Positions 1 through 6,243 of a stretch of DNA of 7,488 bases are shown in pieces. Each line of letters opens with the position of its first letter. Position 1 is the first letter of the stretch. The notes beneath the pieces are model-generated. The model did not search any database. It was not told where the DNA came from and saw only the letters and a program-made list of their open reading frames with translations. Origin of the DNA: Spirochaeta sp. (GTDB taxonomy: Bacteria > Spirochaetota > Spirochaetia > DSM-2461); the NCBI GenBank assembly GCA_030635565.1, contig DAOVYP010000098.1:1-7488 (forward strand). The letters run 5' to 3'. The position numbers and the translations under genes were made by a program.

Positions 1-175
1 AACCATGTGCGTGGTCTCTTTCTTCCCTTCCCTATTCCTTTACCGGAGTCGTACCACAGGGCAGTGCCCGAGGAACAATCCCGATAAATCTGTTAAAGAA
101 CTTTAAGGACGGCATCCAGGTACCGGCCTTGGCCGCACTTCAACGTTCCCGTCCAAGCGCGAGGAGCAATCTACA
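1..175 (-). other. Structured non-coding region (candidate leader or small RNA)
   Basis: No open frame of useful length was found. If transcribed leftward from the promoter at 168-196, the RNA would begin near 161 and could fold. GGACGG/CCGTCC arms at 107-112 and 149-154 enclose a CGGCC/GGCCG dyad (124-135). Perfect dyads also lie at 93-106 (TTAAAG-AA-CTTTAA) and 59-69 (GGGC-AGT-GCCC). A minus-strand ATG at 4-6 follows a purine-rich tract (about 15-40), so a gene could start there with a leader of about 155 nt, but only two codons are visible. I looked for hallmarks of SAM, cobalamin and glycine riboswitches, SRP RNA, RNase P RNA and tmRNA and recognised none. Seen: promoter-like boxes and dyads. 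Inferred: that the region makes a structured RNA. Confidence 0.35.
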
Positions 176-196
176 GATGCAGGTGAAAAGTGTCAA
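168..196 (-). promoter_or_regulatory. Sigma70-type promoter reading leftward
   Basis: On the minus strand a perfect -35 TTGACA (191-196) is followed by a 17-nt spacer and a -10 box TAGATT (168-173, 4 of 6 matches to TATAAT). Predicted transcription starts near position 161. Nothing protein-coding follows within the window except a possible ATG at 4-6, so the product is either a long-leadered gene to the left or a small RNA. Confidence 0.5.
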
Positions 197-336
197 GCAT
201 ATCTCGGGATTTCTATAAAGATTCTCTTGTTGAACAAACATTTACGTGACGAAGATCCTTGAGAAAGGATACCCGGGGAAAACTGCTGAACAACGCTGGG
301 TGTACCACAGTATCTTATTAGTCCTATTCTCAATGA
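176..336 (+). other. Intergenic upstream of the oxidoreductase, no clear signal
   Basis: This stretch carries no gene that I can support. AT-rich hexamers such as TATAAA (214-219), TATCTT (311-316) and TATTCT (325-330) could be -10 boxes for the gene at 337, but none has a convincing -35 at the right distance. There is no clear Shine-Dalgarno sequence before position 337. The short sequence GTACCACAG occurs here (302-310) and also at 51-59; nine bases is too short to read much into. Confidence 0.3.
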
Positions 337-1326
337 ATGAGTAACACTCTCAATTGCGTCATCGCAGGCCTCGGCCGGATTGGTTCAACTCTGGAAAAAG
401 ATCCACTCAGGGAGAAACCGGCCAGCCACGCCGGTGCCATTGATAAACATCCCCTAACAGTGTTGACAGCCGGTGCGGATCCGGACGAGAAACGTCGGGA
501 TGAGTTTGCCGCGGACTGGGACGGGGTTCGGACCTATGAAAATCCCATCGAAATGATTCGTGTTGAGAAACCACAGATAATGCATATCGCATCATGGACC
601 GAGACTCATCCAAAGCTGCTTCAAGCTGCCTTGGACGAAGGGATTCCCGTCATCGTATGTGAAAAACCTCTCGCTGATTCCCTGGAAAAAATCCGGACCG
701 TTATGGAATCGGCACGGTCTTCATCTTCCTGTGTCATGGTAAACCATGAGAGGCGGTTCTCCCACGATTATCGATCAGTGAGGAAGATAATCCGGAACCG
801 GAAGCTCGGGAGGCTTCATTCCGTAAGCGCCCGGCTCTTCATGGGCCGCAAAAGACCCGTGGAACAGGTGGTCTACCATGACGGTACGCATATGCTTGAT
901 ATTATTCAATTTCTCACCGGTAAAAAACTTATCATCAGGAATGCCATCGGAAATGCAGTCAAAAAAGGCGGGAGTCTGCATATCCATGCCAATGCCGGGA
1001 AATCCACTGTCAACCTGGAGATTTCAGGAGGTCGGGACCATCTGGTTTTCGAATTGGATTTGAGTTTCACTTCCGGCAGAATCCGTATCGGCAACGGTAC
1101 CTACGAAGTGTGGGAATCATCGGAATCACCGTATTATACGGGGTTCCGTTCGTTGGTCTTGAAGCAGGGCTCCTGGGAGGGTAAAACCGGATATTTCTCA
1201 GGTATGATGGATCATGCGGTGTCCCTGGCTCTCAATCCCGCCAGGAAGAATAAATCATCCCTGGAAGACGGATACGCGGTCCTCGAATTGATACGGAACA
1301 TCCTCGAATTTCCCGGGATAGGCTAA
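337..1326 (+). CDS. Gfo/Idh/MocA-family NAD(P)-dependent oxidoreductase
   Basis: A predicted cytosolic dehydrogenase of 329 residues, close to the usual family length. The N-terminus is a Rossmann fold with the dinucleotide-binding turn GLGRIGS at residues 11-17. The family motif EKP is at 109-111, and its lysine normally contacts cofactor and substrate. A motif VNHERRF follows at 135-141. The catalytic segment HDGTHMLDI (181-189) places a histidine at 185, where the family usually has its catalytic His within a D-x3-H pattern. The C-terminal half is the family's alpha/beta substrate-binding domain. Members oxidise or reduce sugars, inositols and related polyols; the substrate cannot be told here. 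The ATG at 337 starts just before the Rossmann strand, but no good Shine-Dalgarno precedes it, and an out-of-frame ATG at 333 opens a three-codon frame (MNE, stop at 342-344). Its stop overlaps the T-component stop from the other strand by 4 nt. No functional link to the transporter operon is evident. Confidence 0.9.
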   Translation: MSNTLNCVIAGLGRIGSTLEKDPLREKPASHAGAIDKHPLTVLTAGADPDEKRRDEFAADWDGVRTYENPIEMIRVEKPQIMHIASWTETHPKLLQAALDEGIPVIVCEKPLADSLEKIRTVMESARSSSSCVMVNHERRFSHDYRSVRKIIRNRKLGRLHSVSARLFMGRKRPVEQVVYHDGTHMLDIIQFLTGKKLIIRNAIGNAVKKGGSLHIHANAGKSTVNLEISGGRDHLVFELDLSFTSGRIRIGNGTYEVWESSESPYYTGFRSLVLKQGSWEGKTGYFSGMMDHAVSLALNPARKNKSSLEDGYAVLELIRNILEFPGIG

Positions 1327-2162
1327 AAGGGATACCAGAACAATCCGTCGATCGATGCTCTGATGATAAAGTGAGGCACGGTCCATACCGCCATGGCCGC
1401 GAGAACAACCCAGTCGCCGATAGCCATTGGCCTTGCATTATACCAGGTGCGGCTATGGCCCTTCCCAAATCCTCTGAGGGTCATCGCATTGGTTATGACA
1501 TCCGCCTTCTCCAGACTGGAAAGGATCAGCGGAAACAGGATGCTTGCGATATTCCGTATCCGTTTCCTCAAGGAAACATTTCTGGAAATATCCACACCCC
1601 GGGCCTGCTGAGCATGGAGAATGTTGACAAAATCCTTGGTGATTTCAGGAAGATATCTCAAAGTCAGACTCACCGCATAGGCGATTGGGTACGGTACCTT
1701 GATTTTGTTCAGACTTGCCGCGAACTCCGTCGGATGTGTGGAGAAAACAAAAAGCAAAGCCATGGGGAAGATGGCAAGAAATTTAACGGCGATTACAGCA
1801 AGGTACACCAGCGTTTCCAATGTAACGACATAACGTTTTGTAAAGATAAAAAGTTCGGTATGACTTCCGATGAATTCCGGTCCCTGAAGTGGCGCAAACA
1901 AGTAGATGAAAAGGGTATTCAAGGTGACGATATACACCATGAAGAATACGAAGGGCCTGTAGACCTTGAAAGGGATTTGAGCCAGGGACAACAGGACGAT
2001 ACCCACGATAAAAAATCCTGTAAGAACCCTCAGGTCGAAAGTGGTGAGAATCAGGGTAATCCACCAGAGGAATAGCACCAGTTTGGTGAAGCCCGAAAGA
2101 CGATGGAGCGGGGAACCGGTTTCAATATAGGAGAGACCGAAGGTGATTTTGGATTTATCCAC
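1323..2162 (-). CDS. ECF transporter T component (EcfT/CbiQ-like membrane scaffold)
   Basis: The transmembrane coupling protein of an ECF importer, linking the substrate-binding S component to the two ATPase domains in the cytoplasmic membrane. From the GTG at 2162 it has 279 residues. Hydrophobic segments are at roughly 25-45, 47-65, 70-92, 115-141 and 247-268. A family-typical stretch (142-171: HPTEF ... LTLRYLPE) precedes the two coupling-helix motifs that contact the ATPases: QQARGVD at 185-191 and AMTLRGFG at 226-233. The second is LRG rather than the canonical ARG. The GTG is preferred because AAGGAG lies 9 nt upstream and the frame then overlaps the ATPase gene by only 8 nt. An ATG at 2219 is possible but would add a hydrophilic 19-residue leader and a 65-nt overlap. 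It is the last gene of the operon, and no terminator hairpin is apparent beyond its stop. Confidence 0.9.
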   Translation of the reverse strand: MDKSKITFGLSYIETGSPLHRLSGFTKLVLFLWWITLILTTFDLRVLTGFFIVGIVLLSLAQIPFKVYRPFVFFMVYIVTLNTLFIYLFAPLQGPEFIGSHTELFIFTKRYVVTLETLVYLAVIAVKFLAIFPMALLFVFSTHPTEFAASLNKIKVPYPIAYAVSLTLRYLPEITKDFVNILHAQQARGVDISRNVSLRKRIRNIASILFPLILSSLEKADVITNAMTLRGFGKGHSRTWYNARPMAIGDWVVLAAMAVWTVPHFIIRASIDGLFWYPF

Positions 2163-3867
2163 TCCGTACGGCTCCTTCCGAGCTGATGAAATGCGCGATG
2201 AATTCATCAACCGCTTCAATATTCAATTTTCTTGCCAATCCGTAAAGGCTCGTGGGCTTCAGACTCGCCCTGGTCAGCAATTCGGAATCGGCAAATATTT
2301 TTGGTACGGAGTCATCGGCAATCAGATATCCATGGGAAAGCACCAGAGACCTTTCGGTATACTCCAGAGCCAGATGGAGATCGTGGGTTACGAGTAAAAT
2401 GGTAAGGCCTGATTCACGATTCAATTTCGTGATGAACTCCATGAATTCCGTATAGTGAAAATAATCCTGCCCGGCTGTAGGTTCATCCATAATGAGCAAC
2501 TGCGGCTCCATAATCAGAATTGCCGCAATGGTTACTCGCTTTTTCTGACCATAACTCAATGCCGATATAGGCCAATTTCGAAAAGGGTACAGTCCGCATG
2601 TCCTGAGGGTTGATTCCACACGTTCTGTGACATCCGCCTCACAGACTCCACGAAGTCTGGGTCCGAAAGCCACTTCGTCACGAATAAGGTGCTGGCTGAT
2701 CATGTGATTCGGGTTCTGCATGACGAATCCGATTTTCCTGCTGCGCTCCGATATATTCTCTCCGGTTATTACATTTCCCGACCAGGACAGATTGCCCTCA
2801 TCCGGCTTAATCAGGCCCATGATTATTTTAGCCAATGTGGATTTGCCTGCTCCATTTTCGCCGAGCAGTGAGATTCTCTCGCCGCTCTCGATGGAAAATC
2901 CCACTTTATCCAGCGTTGTAAGTTCACCATCATAGGAATACGAAATTCCTTTCACAGTCAGCAGTTTCGGCTGGTGCGGCCTTTCGGCCACCATGGGACG
3001 GGAGTCAAACCATGAAACTAGATTGTCTCTGTGCCGATCCAGATCGAGGCTGTCAAGAGAGGCAGGATGGTCTTCCACCCTGAGACTCCCCCCGGCTAAT
3101 CGCAGGGCACTGAGATACAGGGGTTCCCGAATTCCATGGGTCGCCAGAGTGCCGTCGGTCAGCATTGAATCCGGTGATTCATCAGCGATGACTTTCCCCC
3201 TGTCGATCAGGATAATACGGTCAATAGGACGATGGAGAACGTCCTCAAGGCGATGTTCGATAATGATAATGGTTTTTCCCGTTTCCCGATGAAGTTGATC
3301 AATCAGCTCTATGGCCAGCTTCCCGGTAGCGGGATCCAGATTAGCAAGAGGTTCGTCAAAAAGGAGCAGATCCACATCATCAATGAGAATTCCGGCCAGC
3401 GAAACCCGTTGTTTCTGACCTCCGGAGAGGGCGAAAGGCGACCGATTCAAATATTCGCCCATCTCCACAAGAGATGCCGCACGACTCACCGCCGTATGCA
3501 TTTCATCCCGGGGTCTGGCATCATTTTCCAGCGCAAAAGCGATGTCTTCTCCGACGCTCAGCCCCACAAACTGTCCATCGGTATCCTGCAGGACCGTTCC
3601 GACAGATTTACTCAATTCATGCAGATCAGTAGAGGCAGGTTCAAATCCTGCCACTTTCAGCCGGCCTGACCCCACACCCTTGAATGAGTGAGGAATCAGG
3701 CCGTTCAGACAATTCCCGATCGTGGTTTTTCCGCTGCCGGAAGGTCCGGCAATCAGAATCTTCTCACCGGACTTGATAGTGAGGCTGATATCTTCCAATG
3801 TGGCTTCCTTCCTGGATTCATATCGGAAGCTGAATAGGGAAAACTCAACGATCGGGTCGGCAATCAC
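2155..3867 (-). CDS. Fused double ATPase of an ECF transporter (two ABC domains)
   Basis: It supplies ATP hydrolysis to the ECF importer. One 570-residue chain carries both nucleotide-binding domains that many ECF systems split into two proteins. Domain 1 has Walker [10 protein letters not shown] (41-49), Q-loop Gln94, signature LSGGQ (147-151), Walker B LLLFDEP (167-173) with catalytic Glu172, and switch His205. Domain 2 has Walker [10 protein letters not shown] (336-344), Q-loop Gln384, signature LSYGQ (437-441), Walker B LLIMDEP (457-463) with Glu462, and His495. The Tyr in place of the second signature Gly, and the AGQD D-loop (465-468), make domain 2 distinct. From memory, this LSYGQ/AGQD pattern is typical of the fused ATPases that accompany UPF0397 S components, sometimes named MtsB in methionine-regulated systems. 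The GTG start overlaps the S-component stop in GTGA (3864-3867), which implies translational coupling. Confidence 0.95.
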   Translation of the reverse strand: MIADPIVEFSLFSFRYESRKEATLEDISLTIKSGEKILIAGPSGSGKTTIGNCLNGLIPHSFKGVGSGRLKVAGFEPASTDLHELSKSVGTVLQDTDGQFVGLSVGEDIAFALENDARPRDEMHTAVSRAASLVEMGEYLNRSPFALSGGQKQRVSLAGILIDDVDLLLFDEPLANLDPATGKLAIELIDQLHRETGKTIIIIEHRLEDVLHRPIDRIILIDRGKVIADESPDSMLTDGTLATHGIREPLYLSALRLAGGSLRVEDHPASLDSLDLDRHRDNLVSWFDSRPMVAERPHQPKLLTVKGISYSYDGELTTLDKVGFSIESGERISLLGENGAGKSTLAKIIMGLIKPDEGNLSWSGNVITGENISERSRKIGFVMQNPNHMISQHLIRDEVAFGPRLRGVCEADVTERVESTLRTCGLYPFRNWPISALSYGQKKRVTIAAILIMEPQLLIMDEPTAGQDYFHYTEFMEFITKLNRESGLTILLVTHDLHLALEYTERSLVLSHGYLIADDSVPKIFADSELLTRASLKPTSLYGLARKLNIEAVDEFIAHFISSEGAVRSG

Positions 3868-4415
3868 TCTTCCGATAGTCCTGTGGATGCCTTCTTCCTC
3901 TTGGCAATCATAACCAGAATAGCCGTACCGATGATGGCGATCAGGATTGTGTTGGTACTTCCGGCGATAGCTGCCTGTGCAATCACCTTGCCTGCAGGTT
4001 CCTTATAGAGGAGGAAATCAAGCAATGCGGAAATACTGAATCCGCCGATATTGCCGACCAGGGCCAGCAGGATGAACAGTGCGATATCCTTTCCGGGAAA
4101 CTCACCTTTCTCCAGCCTGTTGGAAGTCAGTTTGGGCAGAAGACCAATGACGATGCCGACGATACCTGAACCAAGAACCCAGGTAAGCCATACGCCCCAG
4201 CCGGCGAACAGATCTGTGATGAGATGACCGATAATGCCAACAAGAAAACCGACGACCGGACCGTAGAGTCCGGCAAAGATGGCCAGGATGGCCATGGCGG
4301 GTTTCAGGGTTGTTTCAGCGAAGATGGGAATACCGAAGATAGGCAGACCACCCACACCGTAGAGAGCCGCACCGATAGCGGTGAGCACAACGATCTTGAC
4401 GGAAAACTTGTTCAT
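3864..4415 (-). CDS. ECF transporter S component, UPF0397 / ECF-ribofla_trS family
   Basis: An integral membrane substrate-binding subunit of 183 residues, normal for the family. Hydrophobic segments are at about 7-25, 40-65, 74-96, 111-135 and 146-171, ending in a basic tail (AKRKKAS). The segments [17 protein letters not shown] (52-68) and [14 protein letters not shown] (79-92) are the hallmarks that led me to UPF0397. Database labels call this family a riboflavin transporter. Comparative-genomics work has also tied it to methionine regulation (the name MtsA, from memory). The neighbouring SAM hydrolases favour a ligand in SAM, methionine or adenosine metabolism over riboflavin, but this is inference. 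The ATG at 4415 has a strong AGGAGG 6 nt upstream that overlaps the stop codon of the preceding DUF62 gene, only 10 nt away. The stop is shared with the ATPase start. Confidence 0.9.
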   Translation of the reverse strand: MNKFSVKIVVLTAIGAALYGVGGLPIFGIPIFAETTLKPAMAILAIFAGLYGPVVGFLVGIIGHLITDLFAGWGVWLTWVLGSGIVGIVIGLLPKLTSNRLEKGEFPGKDIALFILLALVGNIGGFSISALLDFLLYKEPAGKVIAQAAIAGSTNTILIAIIGTAILVMIAKRKKASTGLSEE

Positions 4416-4416
4416 A

Positions 4417-4428
4417 TGACTCCTCCTA
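4417..4428 (-). promoter_or_regulatory. Strong ribosome binding site of the S-component gene
   Basis: On the minus strand the TAG stop of the upstream gene (4426-4428) runs directly into GGAGGAG, giving an AGGAGG core six bases before the ATG at 4415. It is the best Shine-Dalgarno in the operon. It suggests that the membrane S component can recruit ribosomes independently, whereas its neighbours rely on overlapping stop/start coupling. Confidence 0.7.
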
Positions 4429-5268
4429 AGAGTTCTTTCTCAAGCTGATGGTCCAGCCTGAGCCGTAACCGATATTATGGACCTCGGCAAAACTTCCCTG
4501 ATTCACCGAAAGGGCAAGGTAGAGTAATTCATTATCGTACAACACATCACCGCCCACCGGTACAGCCGAGAAAAACCGGCTGTAAGGGATGGATTCACGG
4601 TAAGCTTCAACACCGTCATTTTCAATGACTACTTCAATCATTTCCCCGGGTGCCATGCCGTTCTCCCGAGCCAGAATAGTGGGGATATTGGTCCAGATAT
4701 TGCCGTAATGTACATCGTGGATATCGATGACCCCGTCAACGGCACCCGATGAACCCCGAGGCTCCATAAGGGGAAGAAGTATCAATTCTTCAGGCTGCAT
4801 AAGCGAACCGACATCTTTGAAATTGATGATACCTGAAGCCAGGCGTGCTCCGGTATATCCGTAGACATCACGACCGTGAAATGTATGAGAGTCTTCGGAA
4901 TCCGGTGCGCGGTTTACAGTTTCATCGATTTCACGAACGGCCTCTATTCCGAATTTGGCTGCCGAATGTGTCAAACTCCCATTATCCGGTGTGACGATCA
5001 GCTGCCCGCTATCGGTTCGAACAACGACGGATTTCCGATCCGAACCGACTCCGGGGTCAACAACGGAAACAAAGACGGTTTCCGCCGGCCACGAACCTAT
5101 GGTTTGGAATAACCGATAGGATGCCTCCCAGATATCGTACGGTGTTATCTCGTGGGTAATCTCATGTATACGGAGTGAAGGATCAACACCCAGGGCCACA
5201 CCGTACATCTGCGAGACGGTACCCTCTTCCCGGCCGAAATCACTCTGAAAAACCAGGAGCTTGTTCAA
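4426..5268 (-). CDS. SAM hydroxide adenosyltransferase (DUF62) family, copy A
   Basis: Predicted to hydrolyse S-adenosylmethionine to adenosine and methionine, as shown for the Pyrococcus DUF62 enzyme, and related to the fluorinase and SAM chlorinase. It has 280 residues. The N-terminal domain contains FQSDFG (7-12; Asp10 is expected to bind the ribose), SVVDPGVG (68-75) and TFHGRD (129-134). The water-activating triad of hydrolases maps to Asp71, Arg78 and His131. The Asp-Arg spacing of 7 equals that in the archaeal enzyme, as I recall it. The loop insertion after this motif in the fluorinase is absent, which favours hydrolase over halogenase. The C-terminal beta domain ends with NQGSFA (around 257-262). 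The start is a TTG at 5268 overlapping the upstream stop (TTGA); no later start keeps FQSDFG. A G-rich GGGGGGA lies 7 nt before it. The actual substrate could be another adenosyl compound. Confidence 0.9.
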   Translation of the reverse strand: MNKLLVFQSDFGREEGTVSQMYGVALGVDPSLRIHEITHEITPYDIWEASYRLFQTIGSWPAETVFVSVVDPGVGSDRKSVVVRTDSGQLIVTPDNGSLTHSAAKFGIEAVREIDETVNRAPDSEDSHTFHGRDVYGYTGARLASGIINFKDVGSLMQPEELILLPLMEPRGSSGAVDGVIDIHDVHYGNIWTNIPTILARENGMAPGEMIEVVIENDGVEAYRESIPYSRFFSAVPVGGDVLYDNELLYLALSVNQGSFAEVHNIGYGSGWTISLRKNS

Positions 5269-6134
5269 CGAGAAATCCCCCCGGGACCGACGGTCCGTTC
5301 AAAACGGATGAGCCAATCTCTACCGGCACCAACGTCATGGGCCTTGGCGAAATTTCCCTGATTGATCGCCACCCCAACATTCAGCAGGGAATTGATATAT
5401 ATAAGTGTTGCCCCGACATTCACGTCACTGAATGATTTACCGTATTTCAAGTCGTTGCCGTAAACGATCCTGCCATGATGAGTAATCCGAACCCCGACAT
5501 ATTCCCCGTATATTACACCGATTTCCGAAAATAGATCCCGGGAACAATTTGTCCAGAGGCTGCCATATCTTGCATCCAGTATGTCGACAGAGGCTTCAAT
5601 GATGCCCTCGGTAATGCCGGCCGGAGTATATGGGTGTACAAATGATTCATTCGACGGCAATTTCTTTCCGACTCCGGCCAGATTGATGAGACCCGCAGCC
5701 AATCGGGCTCCTGTATAGGCGTAAATATCCCTTCCGTGGAACGTATACGAATGCTGTGAGTCCTTGAGGCGGTTCTCCGCCTCTTCGATTTCATGACGCT
5801 CGGCGATTCCCAGCGTCTGAGCAATATGAGTCAGTGTACCGTTATCCGGAGTGACGATGTAATGTCCTGTTTTTGTCAGCACGGCCACACTTTTACGATT
5901 CGTTCCGACTCCTGGATCGACTACCGATACGAACACCGTTCCCGGGGCCCAGTATTCCACGGTCTGTATCAGTCTATAGGAGGCTTCCCAAATGTCGAAC
6001 TGAGGAATTTCATGAGTGAGATCATAGAGCTTCAGGTCCGGAGACACGGCATGGGCCACACCGTACATAGTGGCAACAGCTCCGTCTACCAGGCCGAAAT
6101 CGCTTTGAAACACAACTGTTCCATTCGTTTTCAT
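5265..6134 (-). CDS. SAM hydroxide adenosyltransferase (DUF62) family, copy B
   Basis: First gene of the transporter operon and a paralogue of the gene that follows it. By eye about 60% of positions are identical over the first 70 aligned residues, with weaker similarity in the C-terminal domain. From the ATG at 6134 it has 289 residues. FQSDFG is at 9-14, SVVDPGVG at 70-77, and the hydrolase triad Asp73, Arg80 and His133 is intact. The halogenase loop insertion is absent. NQGNFA near the C-terminus matches copy A. This start is chosen because AAGGAG sits 9 nt upstream and because FQSDFG opens the fold; a longer frame reaching 6230 would add 32 residues crossing the predicted promoter and operator. 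The stop overlaps the TTG start of copy A by 4 nt. Tandem paralogues may form a heteromer, since characterised relatives are trimers, or may differ in substrate; sequence does not decide. Confidence 0.92.
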   Translation of the reverse strand: MKTNGTVVFQSDFGLVDGAVATMYGVAHAVSPDLKLYDLTHEIPQFDIWEASYRLIQTVEYWAPGTVFVSVVDPGVGTNRKSVAVLTKTGHYIVTPDNGTLTHIAQTLGIAERHEIEEAENRLKDSQHSYTFHGRDIYAYTGARLAAGLINLAGVGKKLPSNESFVHPYTPAGITEGIIEASVDILDARYGSLWTNCSRDLFSEIGVIYGEYVGVRITHHGRIVYGNDLKYGKSFSDVNVGATLIYINSLLNVGVAINQGNFAKAHDVGAGRDWLIRFERTVGPGGISR

Positions 6135-6154
6135 TATTTGGCACTCCTTGCTGA

Positions 6155-6175
6155 CAAATTGAGTATGGCAATTTG
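6155..6175. repeat. Second inverted repeat flanking the operon -10 box
   Basis: CAAATT (6155-6160) and AATTTG (6170-6175) are perfect 6-bp arms separated by 9 bp that contain the predicted -10 of the minus-strand promoter. It overlaps the 15-bp palindrome by three bases. The region is AT-rich, so a chance dyad is possible. Confidence 0.35.
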
Positions 6176-6190
6176 ATATAATATCAACAA
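6162..6190 (-). promoter_or_regulatory. Predicted promoter of the SAM hydrolase/ECF operon
   Basis: Minus strand: a weak -35 TTGTTG (6185-6190), a 17-nt spacer, then CATACT (6162-6167). The -10 is preceded by TG one base upstream (TGC-CATACT), an extended -10 that can offset a poor -35. Transcription would start near 6155, leaving a leader of about 20 nt with AAGGAG before the ATG at 6134. That is far too short for a SAM or FMN riboswitch, so regulation is more likely by a protein repressor. Confidence 0.45.
6173..6187. promoter_or_regulatory. 15-bp palindrome, candidate operator
   Basis: TTGATAT-A-ATATCAA is a perfect inverted repeat with 7-bp arms and a single central base. It sits in the spacer and -35 of the predicted operon promoter, a classic repressor site. 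Its centre also reads TATAAT (6177-6182) on the plus strand, so it could serve as a -10 box for the divergent zinc-protein gene. The regulator is unknown. Confidence 0.45.
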
Positions 6191-6206
6191 GTAGTGCCTG
6201 AAGGAT

Positions 6207-6235
6207 TTGACTCGACCCACCCCCCTCCATAAAAT
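6207..6235 (+). promoter_or_regulatory. Predicted promoter of the zinc-module protein
   Basis: TTGACT (6207-6212, 5 of 6 matches) and TAAAAT (6230-6235, 5 of 6) are separated by exactly 17 nt. The start site would fall near 6242, only about two bases before the ATG at 6244, so the mRNA would be almost leaderless. An alternative upstream -10 (TATAAT, 6177-6182) would give a leader of about 55 nt. Confidence 0.5.
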
Positions 6236-6243
6236 CAGGAACG

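Noticed and set aside
1..175. Known structured RNA (6S, SRP, RNase P, tmRNA, cobalamin riboswitch)
   Set aside because: None of the conserved cores I know could be found on either strand, and no long closing stem typical of 6S RNA was seen. A covariance search would be needed to overturn this.
1371..2075. Long plus-strand open frame (234 codons) opposite the T component
   Set aside because: It lies antisense to a clearly conserved membrane protein gene. Its product is hydrophilic and low in complexity, with no recognisable domain, so it is a shadow frame.
2163..2219. Upstream ATG start for the T component
   Set aside because: It requires a 65-nt overlap with the ATPase gene and adds a charged leader. 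GTG at 2162 has AAGGAG at 9 nt and fits the operon's overlap style.
4426..6134. Fluorinase or chlorinase identity for the DUF62 genes
   Set aside because: Both have the Asp-Arg-His hydrolase triad and lack the loop insertion that follows the DPGVG motif in the fluorinase, so a hydrolase is the better call.
6135..6230. 32-residue N-terminal extension of DUF62 copy B
   Set aside because: It would cross the predicted promoter and palindrome and precede the conserved FQSDFG start of the fold. The ATG at 6134 has a good AAGGAG.
6135..6243. SAM or FMN riboswitch upstream of the operon
   Set aside because: The predicted leader is about 20 nt. I see no SAM-I-type motifs and no FMN-type core in the 109-bp gap.
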